From Streptomyces boluensis (GTDB taxonomy: Bacteria > Actinomycetota > Actinomycetes > Streptomycetales > Streptomycetaceae): a DNA stretch of 37,152 bases. The position numbers were made by a program, and so were the translations under genes. Numbering within the stretch: position 1 is the first letter of the stretch; every line of letters starts with the position of its first letter. The notes below the pieces were generated by a model. That model had not been told where the DNA came from. It worked only from the letters and a program-made list of their open reading frames with translations, and ran no database searches. The DNA lies in NCBI RefSeq assembly GCF_009908195.1, contig NZ_JAAAHS010000028.1, positions 1-37,152 on the forward strand, in the 5' to 3' direction. This document shows positions 23,638-31,120 of this stretch, in pieces.

Positions 23638-24309
23638 TCAGAGGGTGGAGCGCAGCCACTGTTCCACGGAGGCGATGTGCACCGTCGCCCAGGAGCGGGC
23701 CGCCTCCGCGTCCCGGTCGCGCAGCGCGGCCAGGATCATCCGGTGCTCGTGCAGGGTCCGGCTGACCGCGTCCTCCTGTGTGAGGCCGCGCCACACCCGC
23801 GCGCGCGTGGTCGGCCCGGAGAGGCCGTCGAGCAGCGAGCAGATCACCGAGTTCCCGGAGGCGCGCACGATGCCGCGGTGGAACTCCAGGTCGGACGCGA
23901 CCAGCTCCTCCACCGACGGCGCCGCGCCCAGGGCCGTCAACTGGGCGTCCAACGCGTCCAGTTCGGCCTCCGACAGCTGGGCGCAGGCGAGCGCGGTGGC
24001 CGCCGGTTCCAGGATGCGCCGGACCGCGAGGAACTCCAGGACCGTGTCGTCGCGGTGGAAGTCGACCACGAAGCTCAGGGCTTCCAGGAGCAGTTGGGGG
24101 TCGAGGCTGGTGACGTAGGTGCCGTCGCCCTGGCGCACGTCGAGGATGCGGATGAGGGCCAGGGCGCGCACGGCCTCGCGCAGCGAGTTGCGGGACAGGC
24201 CCAGATCGGCGGCGAGTTCGCTCTCCTTGGGCAGCCGGTCGCCCGGTCGTAGCGCACCGGAGACGATCATGCCTTTGATCTTCTCGATCGCCTCGTCGGT
24301 TACCGCCAT
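23638..24309 (-). CDS. GntR-family regulator, FadR/FCD type
   Basis: A 223-aa transcription factor. The winged helix-turn-helix is at about 10-70 (IVSGALRPGDRLPKESELA, then LGLSRNSLREAVRALA and VRQGDGTYVT). The FCD effector domain follows, with metal-binding-type residues in LVASDLEFHRGIVRASGN and LHEHRMILAALRDRD. FCD regulators usually bind small carboxylates. It is divergent from the MarR gene and could control the catabolic locus or its own gene. A CCGAT-GT-ATCGG palindrome in the shared gap (24364-24375) is a candidate site. Confidence 0.92.
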   Translation of the reverse strand: MAVTDEAIEKIKGMIVSGALRPGDRLPKESELAADLGLSRNSLREAVRALALIRILDVRQGDGTYVTSLDPQLLLEALSFVVDFHRDDTVLEFLAVRRILEPAATALACAQLSEAELDALDAQLTALGAAPSVEELVASDLEFHRGIVRASGNSVICSLLDGLSGPTTRARVWRGLTQEDAVSRTLHEHRMILAALRDRDAEAARSWATVHIASVEQWLRSTL

Positions 24310-24363
24310 GGGGACCCCGCCTCAAACCGTACGGGGCGCCCCCGAGGGTGCCCCGACAGACCT

Positions 24364-24375
24364 CCGATGTATCGG
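24364..24375. promoter_or_regulatory. Candidate GntR operator
   Basis: CCGATGTATCGG has perfect 5-bp arms around GT, about 55 bp upstream of the gntR start. It resembles the palindrome at 5339-5358 only loosely. Confidence 0.35.
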
Positions 24376-24413
24376 CTCATTATGGCCCCCGCCGGAGGTG
24401 GAGCGAATGTCCT

Positions 24414-24423
24414 TGAGGGCTAA
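24414..24423. promoter_or_regulatory. Candidate MarR operator, TAAGGGCTTA-like
   Basis: TGAGGGCTAA matches the TAAGGGCTTA operator of the divergent region at 35351-35360 at 8 of 10 positions. On the opposite strand its flank AGAAATCT is also identical to the flank of that operator. It lies 83 nt upstream of the marR ATG, suggesting autoregulation and a shared regulator. Confidence 0.5.
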
Positions 24424-24506
24424 GATTTCTTCCGGTAGCTCGTTGGCGCCTTGCGGAGCTCATGGGCTCCGTGCAGAGGCGCCGTGCAGAGAGAAGGCAG
24501 CGACAC

Positions 24507-25052
24507 ATGACGGGCAAGCAGGCAGGGAAGGGCGCGACCGTCCACCAGGACGCCGTGGCGTCGATCATCGAGGCCTGGGCGCGGGAGCGGCCCGAGCTCG
24601 ACACCGCGCCGCTCGAGGTCCTCGCCCGGCTGCACCGCACCTTCCTGCGCTACAACACGAGGCTGACCTCCGCCATAGACCAGCACGGCCTGGCCGTCGC
24701 CGGGTTCGACGTGCTGACCGCGCTGCGCCGGGCCGGTGCCCCGTACCGGCTCACCGCGGGGCAGCTGGCCGACTCGGGGCTTGTCTCGTCGGCCGGGGTG
24801 ACGCTGCGGATCGACCGCCTGGAGAAGGACGGTCTGATCGTGCGGGAGCGGGACGCCGACGACCGGCGCGTCGTCTACTCGCGGCTGACGGACGCCGGTC
24901 TGGCCAAGGTCGACAAGGTGTTCGCGGAGCACCTGGACAACGAGCGCCGCATGCTCGCCGGGCTGTCTCCTGCGGAGTGCCGTCAACTGGCCCGGTTGCT
25001 CTCGAAGTTGGAGCGGTCCATTGAGGAGTCTGCGGAGCCGGACGAGGAGTGA
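24507..25052 (+). CDS. MarR-family transcriptional regulator
   Basis: A 181-aa protein with a winged helix-turn-helix: FDVLTALRRAGAPYRLTAGQL, LVSSAGVTLRIDRLEKDGL (recognition helix) and RERDADDRRVVYSRLTDAG (wing). The dimerisation helices at both ends are present. MarR proteins commonly repress aromatic catabolic genes and are released by a substrate or CoA ester. The gene is convergent with the catabolic operon and separated from it by a perfect hairpin. Start ATG at 24507 with GAAGG about 10 nt upstream. Confidence 0.93.
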   Translation: MTGKQAGKGATVHQDAVASIIEAWARERPELDTAPLEVLARLHRTFLRYNTRLTSAIDQHGLAVAGFDVLTALRRAGAPYRLTAGQLADSGLVSSAGVTLRIDRLEKDGLIVRERDADDRRVVYSRLTDAGLAKVDKVFAEHLDNERRMLAGLSPAECRQLARLLSKLERSIEESAEPDEE

Positions 25053-25110
25053 GCCGGGCTCGCCGCGGGGGTTTCCGCGGAGTCCGGTCCGCGCCTGATC
25101 TTGGGCTGAG

Positions 25111-25154
25111 CGCGCAGTTCCCCGCGCCCCTTCAGGGGCGCGGGGAACTGCGCG
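25111..25154. terminator. Perfect 20-bp stem, bidirectional terminator/intergenic repeat
   Basis: CGCGCAGTTCCCCGCGCCCC (25111-25130), loop TTCA, and its exact complement (25135-25154), between the convergent marR and Rieske genes. As I recall this hairpin sequence recurs at many Streptomyces intergenic sites. Confidence 0.88.
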
Positions 25155-25211
25155 AGCAACCACAGGCGGCCCGCAGCCGCGAGGACAGGCGCGCCCGGCA
25201 GGACGGGGTGA

Positions 25212-26219
25212 TCACCCGGCGGGGGCCGCCTGCGCCCCTGCACCCGCACGGTAGAGACGGCGCAGCCGGACCACGCCCAGGTCGTGCTGGTACAGGTTCT
25301 CCCGCTGGTCGGCGTCGGCCGGCATGGCCTCCAGCATCACGCGGTCCTGCTCCAGGACCGCCCAGTGGCGCTCCTCGATCAGGGTCTTGTAGAGGAAGCG
25401 CCAGCTGTCCCGCTGCCAGCCCTGCACCTTGCGGTAGCGCCAGAAGAAGACGGCGCAGCGCTCCGCGTCGACCGGGCGGACCATGCCGACGATGCCGAAC
25501 GGGCCGCCGGGGCCGGCCGAGGGCGGGTACGGGATCGACAGGTCGACCCAGTCCACACCGGTACGGCACAGCTCGACCCAGTCGAAGTTGACGCCCCGCT
25601 GGTCGGTCTTCTCGAAGAAGTAGCCGCGGTCGGTCTCCCGGATGCGGAACTTGGCGGTGGTGTCGCCCTCGAACATGGTGTGCGAGTCGTGGTGCAGGAA
25701 CGCGCCGTGCATCGGGTCGAGCAGGTTCTCCACCGCGTACCGCCACGGCACGTCCCACTCGGCGTAGCAGAGGAACGCGTCGATGTCCGGGTCGGTGAGC
25801 GGCTCGGGGAGCGTCAACTCGACGGGCTCCGGCTGCTGTTCGGTGCCGAAGTACGCGAGCACGGCGCCCGCGACCTCACGTACCGGGAGCGAGACGACGA
25901 GCTTCTTGCCCTCCAGGTTGCAGCCGGGCAGGCCGGGCACGGACGACACGGTGCCGTCCGTCTCGACCTCCACGCCGTGGTACCAGCAGGCCACCCGGTC
26001 GCCCAGGTGCTTGCCGAGGGAGAGCGGGGCGCCGCGGTGCGGGCAGCGGTCGGCGAGCATGCTCAGGGCGCCGTCGGAGCGGCGGAAAAGCAGCCACTGC
26101 TCGCCGAGCACGGTGACCTTGCGCATCGCGCCGGGCGCGACGAACGAGGACGGCACGACCGGGTGCCACTGGCCGCGCAGGCCCGTCGCGTACTGCTCAT
26201 CAGCGGTCGGAGTGGTCAT
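25212..26219 (-). CDS. Rieske non-haem iron oxygenase, alpha subunit
   Basis: A 335-aa oxygenase. The Rieske cluster ligands are Cys59-x-His61 (DRCPHRGAP) and Cys78-x2-His81 (VACWYHG). The mononuclear iron site and bridging Asp are in NLLDPMHGAFLHH: Asp168, His171 and His176. It belongs with alpha-only oxygenases such as VanA or phthalate dioxygenase; no beta subunit gene is present. Together with the reductase encoded two genes upstream it should hydroxylate or demethylate an aromatic substrate, the likely entry step. ATG at 26219 chosen (GGGAG about 10 nt upstream); GTG at 26228 overlapping the previous stop is possible. Last gene of the operon. Confidence 0.93.
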   Translation of the reverse strand: MTTPTADEQYATGLRGQWHPVVPSSFVAPGAMRKVTVLGEQWLLFRRSDGALSMLADRCPHRGAPLSLGKHLGDRVACWYHGVEVETDGTVSSVPGLPGCNLEGKKLVVSLPVREVAGAVLAYFGTEQQPEPVELTLPEPLTDPDIDAFLCYAEWDVPWRYAVENLLDPMHGAFLHHDSHTMFEGDTTAKFRIRETDRGYFFEKTDQRGVNFDWVELCRTGVDWVDLSIPYPPSAGPGGPFGIVGMVRPVDAERCAVFFWRYRKVQGWQRDSWRFLYKTLIEERHWAVLEQDRVMLEAMPADADQRENLYQHDLGVVRLRRLYRAGAGAQAAPAG

Positions 26220-26224
26220 GGCGG

Positions 26225-26458
26225 TCACGCTCCCAGTCGGTGCATCTCGGCGCGGAAGGAGTCCTCGGTCCACGGGGCGCCGTCCGGCGCGTGGACCTGA
26301 CGGGTATTCAACCCCCGTACGACATCCGCGAGTTCATGGCCGTCCTTGGTGAAGACCTCTTCGAGGGTGGCGGCCAGCTTCAGCTCGTACGGGGACGGCT
26401 CGTGCGTACGGGACTGGTGCACGTCCAGGTACGGCCAGGGCGTGTCGGTGCTGCTCAT
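26225..26458 (-). CDS. 77-aa recombinase-like helix-turn-helix protein
   Basis: A small soluble protein, WPYLDVHQSRTHEPSPYELK at the front and LADVVRGLNTRQVHAPDG, then PWTEDSFRAEMHRLGA at the end. The C-terminal half resembles the small domain after the catalytic part of serine recombinases (LN-x-R-G-x-T-x-x-G-x-x-W-x-x-x-x-V), but there is no catalytic Ser domain. It lies between the reductase and the Rieske oxygenase with 5- and 19-nt gaps, so it is a functional part of the operon. Possible roles are a regulator or an assembly/accessory protein for the oxygenase. RBS AGGAG is 6 nt upstream of the ATG. Confidence 0.85.
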   Translation of the reverse strand: MSSTDTPWPYLDVHQSRTHEPSPYELKLAATLEEVFTKDGHELADVVRGLNTRQVHAPDGAPWTEDSFRAEMHRLGA

Positions 26459-26477
26459 GGGTGTCTCCTGACGGGGG

Positions 26478-27419
26478 TCACAGGTCGAGGGCGAGGCGGG
26501 AACCGGACGCGCAGCGCGAGACGCAGATCATCATGGAGCTGTTCGCGGCGTGCTCGGCTTCGGAGAGCAGGAAGTCACGGTGGTCGGGGGTGCCGTCGAG
26601 CACCCGGGTCTCGCAGGAGCCGCAGATCCCGTCGCGGCAGGAGCTGGCGACGGTCAGGCCGGCCTGCTCGGCGGCCTCCAGGATCGAGGTGCCGGGGCCG
26701 ACGGCGAGGGTGAGCCCGGAGCTGCGGCACTCGACCTCGAACGCGTCGTCGTCCCCGTCCCGCTCGACCACCGGCGCCGCGAACCGCTCGACGCGCAGCA
26801 CCTCGGCCGGGCACGCCGCCTCCACCGCGGCGAGCAGTGGCTCGGGCCCGCAGCAGTACACGAGGGTGCCGTCCGGCAGGTCGGCGAGGGCGGCGGCCAG
26901 GTCGATATGGCCCCGCTCGTCCTGCGGTACGAGGGTCAAGTCGCCGTCCAGGGCGGCCAGTTCATCGGTGAACGCCATCGAGTCACGCCCCCGCCCGCCG
27001 TACACCATGCGCCACGCGACGCCGCGCCGGGCGGCCTCGCGGGCCATGGCGAGGATCGGGGTGACGCCGATGCCACCGGCGAGGAAGACGTAACCCTCGG
27101 CCTCTTCCAGGGCGAAGTGGTTGCGCGGCTCGGACACGGTGACGGTCTGGCCGGGGCGCAGCTTCGTGTGGACGTGGCGCGAACCGCCGCGCGAGGCCGG
27201 CGCGTCCAGGACGCCGATCCGGTACGTGCCGCACGCGGCCGGGTCGCCGCACAGGCTGTACTGGCGGATCTGCCCGCCCACGTGCACGTCGATGTGCGCG
27301 CCGGGCTCCCAGGCGGGCAGCGGCTTGCCGTCCGGGTGGACAAGCTCGACGGAGAGGACACCGTCGGCCTCCCAGGTCATCCGCCGGACGAGCAGCTGGA
27401 GTTGGCGTTCGTCGGTCAT
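26478..27419 (-). CDS. Rieske oxygenase reductase (PDR/VanB type)
   Basis: A 313-aa flavin-iron-sulfur reductase. The flavin-binding RQYSLCG (52-58), the nucleotide-binding AGGIGVTPI (114-122) and YCCGP (188-192) are in the usual order. The C-terminal plant-type [2Fe-2S] ferredoxin has Cys261, Cys266, Cys269 and Cys299 (SCRDGICGSC, then MICV). It passes electrons from NAD(P)H to the Rieske oxygenase two genes downstream. Full length for the phthalate dioxygenase reductase family. RBS GGGAGG is 5 nt upstream. Confidence 0.94.
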   Translation of the reverse strand: MTDERQLQLLVRRMTWEADGVLSVELVHPDGKPLPAWEPGAHIDVHVGGQIRQYSLCGDPAACGTYRIGVLDAPASRGGSRHVHTKLRPGQTVTVSEPRNHFALEEAEGYVFLAGGIGVTPILAMAREAARRGVAWRMVYGGRGRDSMAFTDELAALDGDLTLVPQDERGHIDLAAALADLPDGTLVYCCGPEPLLAAVEAACPAEVLRVERFAAPVVERDGDDDAFEVECRSSGLTLAVGPGTSILEAAEQAGLTVASSCRDGICGSCETRVLDGTPDHRDFLLSEAEHAANSSMMICVSRCASGSRLALDL

Positions 27420-27429
27420 GGTGGCCTCC

Positions 27430-29055
27430 CTACGTGGCGGGGATCTTGACGGGCGGGGTGAACGGGTTCTTCATCGGGCCGAGCGCCGCCAGGTCCACCT
27501 CGACGAGCACGGGCCCGTCGGCGGCGACGGCCGCGCCGAGCACCGGCTCGGCGTGCGCGGCGTCTGCGATCCGCAGGTACGTCAACCCGCAGGCCTGGGC
27601 GAGGAGTTCGAAGTCCGGCGTGGTCAGGTCGACGCCGGAGCGCCGGTCGCCGTACCGGTCCTGCATGTTGCGCAGCACGCCGTAGCCGCCGTCGTTGAAG
27701 ACGAGCAGGGTCAGGCGCGGCCCCTCCTGGGCGAGGGTGAGGAGTTCGCCGAGGTGGACCGCGAGGCCACCGTCGCCCGCCATCACGACCGTCGGCCGGT
27801 CCGGGTCGGCGAGCGCGGCCCCGATGCCCATGCCGAGGCCCTGCCCGATGCCGCCGCCGCGCGGGAAGACGTTGGCGCGCGGGTCGTACATCTCCAGGAG
27901 CCGGTTGCCCCAGCTGCTGGACGCGATGGTGACGTCGCGGGCGACGACCGCGTCGCGGGGCAGCGCGGCGCGCAGCGCGTCACAGATCGCCGACTGCGGG
28001 CCGATGTTGTCGTGCAGCGTGGCCCGTACGTCGGTACGGACCTGCCCCACCCGGCGCGTCCACTCCGGCTCGGCCCGGTGGGCGTGCCGGAGCAGGGCGG
28101 GCAGGACCTCGGCGGCGTCCCCGTGCAGGGCGTGCGTCGCCGGGTACACGCGGCCGAGCGCGGCGGCGTCGATGTCCAACTGGACGTGTGCGGCGGGGAG
28201 TTCAAGGCCGTAGTCGGCGGTCTCGTTGGACCGGAAGTGCGTGCCGACGGTGAGCAGCAGGTCGGCGTCGGCGAGCAGGGCGCGCACCGCGGGCGTGGTG
28301 GCGAAGTTGCCGATGACCTGCGGGTGGTCCTCGGGGACGCTGCCGCGACCGGAGTTGGAGGTGAGCAGCCCGGCGCCGGTGGCTTCGAGCAGGTCGGCGA
28401 GTGCACCGCCGGCCCGGGTGGCGCCGCCGCCGGCCCAGATCAGGGGGCGCCTGGCCGAAGCCAACAGGGCGCCCACCGCGTCGAGTTGAGCCTGCTCCGG
28501 GTGCGGCGCGGTGGGCTCCGGGAGCTCCGCCGCGACGTCCGTCTGGGCCGCGAACTGGAGGTCGATCGGCCACTCCACGCTCGCCGGTCCGCCCGGCGCC
28601 GCCAGAGCCTCGGCCGCCGCCGCGCGCAGGATCCGGCCCGCCTCGTCGGCCGAGCGGACCGTCGCGGCGTACTTGGACACCGCGTCCAGCATGCCGAGCT
28701 GGTCCTTGGTCTCGTGGATGAACCCCCGCCCGCTGCCCAGGAATTCGGCCTCCACCTGGCCGGTGACGTGCAGCACGGACGTGCCCGAGGCCAGCGCCTC
28801 CACCAGCGATCCGGCCGCGTTGCCCGCGCCCGTACCGGTCGAGGTCAGCGCGCAGCCGATGGAGCCACGGGCCCGGCCGTACGCGTCGGCCGCGTTCACG
28901 GCGGTCGCCTCGTGCCGTACCGGGACGAAGCGCAGCTCCCGGTCGACGGCCTCGACCAGCGGCAGGTTGTGCACGGACACGATGCCGAAGACCGTGTCGA
29001 TGCCGAGTTCCTTCAGGACGGCGACGAGGAGGTCGCCACCATTGGCGTACTGCAT
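27430..29055 (-). CDS. Thiamine diphosphate-dependent enzyme, acetolactate synthase-like
   Basis: A 541-aa ThDP enzyme of the acetolactate synthase/benzoylformate decarboxylase superfamily. The catalytic Glu49 is in VRHEATAVNAADAYG, and the central domain follows. The diphosphate-binding motif runs from GDGG (427-430) to FNDGGYG (453-459). The substrate is not predictable; a 2-oxo acid decarboxylase, carboligase or C-C lyase acting on a side chain or a ring-cleavage product would fit the operon. It is not a housekeeping IlvB because of its place in the operon and the lack of an IlvN partner. RBS GAGGAG at 6 nt. Confidence 0.9.
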   Translation of the reverse strand: MQYANGGDLLVAVLKELGIDTVFGIVSVHNLPLVEAVDRELRFVPVRHEATAVNAADAYGRARGSIGCALTSTGTGAGNAAGSLVEALASGTSVLHVTGQVEAEFLGSGRGFIHETKDQLGMLDAVSKYAATVRSADEAGRILRAAAAEALAAPGGPASVEWPIDLQFAAQTDVAAELPEPTAPHPEQAQLDAVGALLASARRPLIWAGGGATRAGGALADLLEATGAGLLTSNSGRGSVPEDHPQVIGNFATTPAVRALLADADLLLTVGTHFRSNETADYGLELPAAHVQLDIDAAALGRVYPATHALHGDAAEVLPALLRHAHRAEPEWTRRVGQVRTDVRATLHDNIGPQSAICDALRAALPRDAVVARDVTIASSSWGNRLLEMYDPRANVFPRGGGIGQGLGMGIGAALADPDRPTVVMAGDGGLAVHLGELLTLAQEGPRLTLLVFNDGGYGVLRNMQDRYGDRRSGVDLTTPDFELLAQACGLTYLRIADAAHAEPVLGAAVAADGPVLVEVDLAALGPMKNPFTPPVKIPAT

Positions 29056-29064
29056 GGGGACTCC

Positions 29065-29841
29065 TCAGAGAATGCCGCGGCCGACTCCGCCGCAGACGTC
29101 GATGCTGGTTCCGGTGATGTACGAGGCGCGCGGCGCGAGCAGCGCGAGGATCGCGTACGCGACCTCCTCGGCCCGGCCGAGCCGGCCGAGCGCGATGCCC
29201 CGGTCCGCGGCCAGCTCCGCCTGCCACTCCTCGTAGCTCAGGCCGGAGTCCGCGGCGGCGTACCGGCGGGTCCACTGGCCGGTGTCGACGAGCCCGAGGC
29301 AGACCGAATTGACCCGGATGCCGTCCGGGGCGAGCTCCGTGGACAGGGACTTGGAGAGGTTGAGGATGCCCGCGCGGGCGGCGCTGGTGGTGATGAGGCG
29401 GGTCTCGGGCTGCTTGGCGAGGACCGCGTTGACGTTCACGACGGACGCGACGTCCGAGGCCCGCAGCAGGTCACGGGCGGCCTGCACCGGGTTGAGGACG
29501 CCCGCGAACTTCAGGTCCAGCTCGTCGCGCCAGTCGTCCCACGTCGTGTCGTCGAGGCGCTTCATACGGGACGCCCCGGCGTTGTTGACCAGCCCGTCGA
29601 GCCGCCCGCCGAACGCGTCGGCGGCGTCGCGTACGAAGTCCCGTACGGCGGCGGCGTCGCGTACGTCGCATACGGCCGTGAACAGGCGCTCGTGGTCACC
29701 GATGCGCTTGAGGCGGTCGGCGTCGCGCCCGCAGGTGGCGACGTTCGCGCCCTCGTCGAGCAGGGCGCGGACCGTGGCCAGGCCGACGCCCGAGCTGCCT
29801 CCGGTGACCACATAGGTCCGGTCGGCGAGGCCCAGATCCAT
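29065..29841 (-). CDS. SDR-fold protein with non-canonical active site
   Basis: A 258-aa Rossmann-fold protein: TGGSSGVG (13-20) for NAD(P) binding and LVNNAGAS (84-91). The catalytic triad of classical SDRs is changed. By alignment with the usual NISS and YxxxK spacing, Ser becomes Ala139, Tyr becomes Thr152 and Lys becomes Arg156 (ITTSAARAG). It may use different chemistry or act as a binding partner. The C-terminal TSIDVCGGVGRG is typical of SDRs. It lies 19 nt after the canonical SDR of the same operon. Confidence 0.88.
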   Translation of the reverse strand: MDLGLADRTYVVTGGSSGVGLATVRALLDEGANVATCGRDADRLKRIGDHERLFTAVCDVRDAAAVRDFVRDAADAFGGRLDGLVNNAGASRMKRLDDTTWDDWRDELDLKFAGVLNPVQAARDLLRASDVASVVNVNAVLAKQPETRLITTSAARAGILNLSKSLSTELAPDGIRVNSVCLGLVDTGQWTRRYAAADSGLSYEEWQAELAADRGIALGRLGRAEEVAYAILALLAPRASYITGTSIDVCGGVGRGIL

Positions 29842-29860
29842 AACTGTCCATTCCAGTACG

Positions 29861-30601
29861 TCAGTTCATGGTGAAGCCGCCGTTGACGGCGATCACCTGT
29901 CCGGTCAGATAGCGGGACTCCTCGGAGAGGAGGAAGGCGGCGAGTCCGACCAGGTCGTCGGGCTGCTGGGCCCGCGAGATGGCCCGGTTCGCGGCGTACA
30001 GGCCGTGCCGCTCGGCGGGCACCGTCTCGGTCGCCTCGCACTCGGTGAGGCCGGGCGCGAGGGCGTTCACGGTGATCCCGCGCTCGCCCAGCTCCCGTGC
30101 CATGGCGCGGGTGAGGGCGATGACGGCGCCCTTGGAGGCGATGTAGTGGGCGAGCCGGGGGGAGCCGTAGAGGGCGGCGTCCGAGGCGATGTTGACGATC
30201 CGCCCGGTCGGCCCGAACAGCGGGTGCAGGGCCTTCGCGACCAGCCAGGGGCCGCGCGCGTTGACCGTCATCAGGCGGTCCCAGGCCTCGATGTCGATGT
30301 CCTGGAACTCCTTGCCGCCCACACCGTTGGCGAGCGCGGCATTGTTGACCAGGCCGTAGAGCCCGCCCAACTCGCGTACGGCGGTGGCGAGTTCCTCGAC
30401 CGAGGCCGGGTCCGCGACATCGCAGCGCACGAACCGGGCCTCGTACCCCTCGGCCCGCAGCTCGTCGGCCGCTGCCTCGCCCCGCTCGGCGTCGAGCTCG
30501 GCGAGGACGACCCGGAAGCCGTCCGCGCCGGCCCGGCGGGCCATGGCAAGTCCCAGGCCACGGCCCGCCCCGGTCACGACCACCGTAGGGCGGTCAGTCA
30601 C
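29861..30601 (-). CDS. Short-chain dehydrogenase/reductase, canonical
   Basis: A 246-aa NAD(P)-dependent oxidoreductase. TGAGRGLG near residue 10 binds the cofactor; VNNAAL, IVNIASDAALYG and LAHYIASKGAV give the intact Asn-Ser-Tyr-Lys set. The C-terminal LTGQVIAVNGGF is typical. In this operon it could dehydrogenate a dihydrodiol from the Rieske step or an alcohol. The GTG start overlaps the cupin gene by 8 bp. Confidence 0.93.
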   Translation of the reverse strand: MTDRPTVVVTGAGRGLGLAMARRAGADGFRVVLAELDAERGEAAADELRAEGYEARFVRCDVADPASVEELATAVRELGGLYGLVNNAALANGVGGKEFQDIDIEAWDRLMTVNARGPWLVAKALHPLFGPTGRIVNIASDAALYGSPRLAHYIASKGAVIALTRAMARELGERGITVNALAPGLTECEATETVPAERHGLYAANRAISRAQQPDDLVGLAAFLLSEESRYLTGQVIAVNGGFTMN

Positions 30602-31115
30602 GGGTGACCCCGTACAGCGGGGAGTACTCGGGGTACGTCGGGACCTGCGGCTTCTGCGTGCCGATGACCACGCAGAACAGGGCGTCGGTGTCGCCCTCGT
30701 TCTTCAGGGAACGGGTCACGCCGGCCGGGACCACGATCATGTCGCGGTAGCCGAGGGTGCGGTACTCGACCTCGTCGGGGCCGCGGTGGATGCCCACGCG
30801 GACCTCGCCCTCCAGGACGAAGAAGGCCTCTTCGACGTCATGGTGGGTGTGGGCCGGGCCCTCGCCGCCCGGGGGCAGCAGCATGTTGGAGAACGTGAAG
30901 CCGCCGGAGGGCAGGATGCGGTTGTCGCCCTCGTGGTTGCCGGTGGCGCCGGAGCCGACGTAGCGGATCTGCGCGCGCTTGTACTGCGGGCCGGCCTTCT
31001 CCTGGAAGGAGAGGGTGCCCCAGTCGGGCTCGCGGGACTCCTTGGAGGCGATCAGCGAGTCGGTGTACGTGCCGAGGTCGCCGCCGTTGTCGTACTCGGT
31101 GGTGGTCAGAGGCAT
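30594..31115 (-). CDS. Cupin-domain protein
   Basis: A 173-aa protein with one cupin barrel. Motif 1 is seen as PAHTHHDVEEAFFVLEGEV, with His-x-His and Glu metal ligands, and motif 2 as YRDMIVVPAGVTRSLKNEG. It has an N-terminal extension of about 85 residues (NHEGDNRILPSGGFTFS). It could be a dioxygenase, isomerase or metal-dependent hydrolase; no substrate is evident. It overlaps the SDR gene downstream and sits 5 nt from the hydrolase gene upstream. Confidence 0.9.
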   Translation of the reverse strand: MPLTTTEYDNGGDLGTYTDSLIASKESREPDWGTLSFQEKAGPQYKRAQIRYVGSGATGNHEGDNRILPSGGFTFSNMLLPPGGEGPAHTHHDVEEAFFVLEGEVRVGIHRGPDEVEYRTLGYRDMIVVPAGVTRSLKNEGDTDALFCVVIGTQKPQVPTYPEYSPLYGVTRD

Positions 31116-31120
31116 GGTGA

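Noticed and set aside
27430..29055. ThDP enzyme as biosynthetic acetolactate synthase IlvB
   Set aside because: No IlvN or IlvC neighbour and operon placement with oxygenases; the IlvB label would be based on fold only.
27121..29874. 917-codon open frame on the plus strand opposite the reductase, ThDP and SDR genes
   Set aside because: Antisense to three well-recognised genes; composition is the shadow of high-GC codon bias, with no family resemblance or ribosome site.
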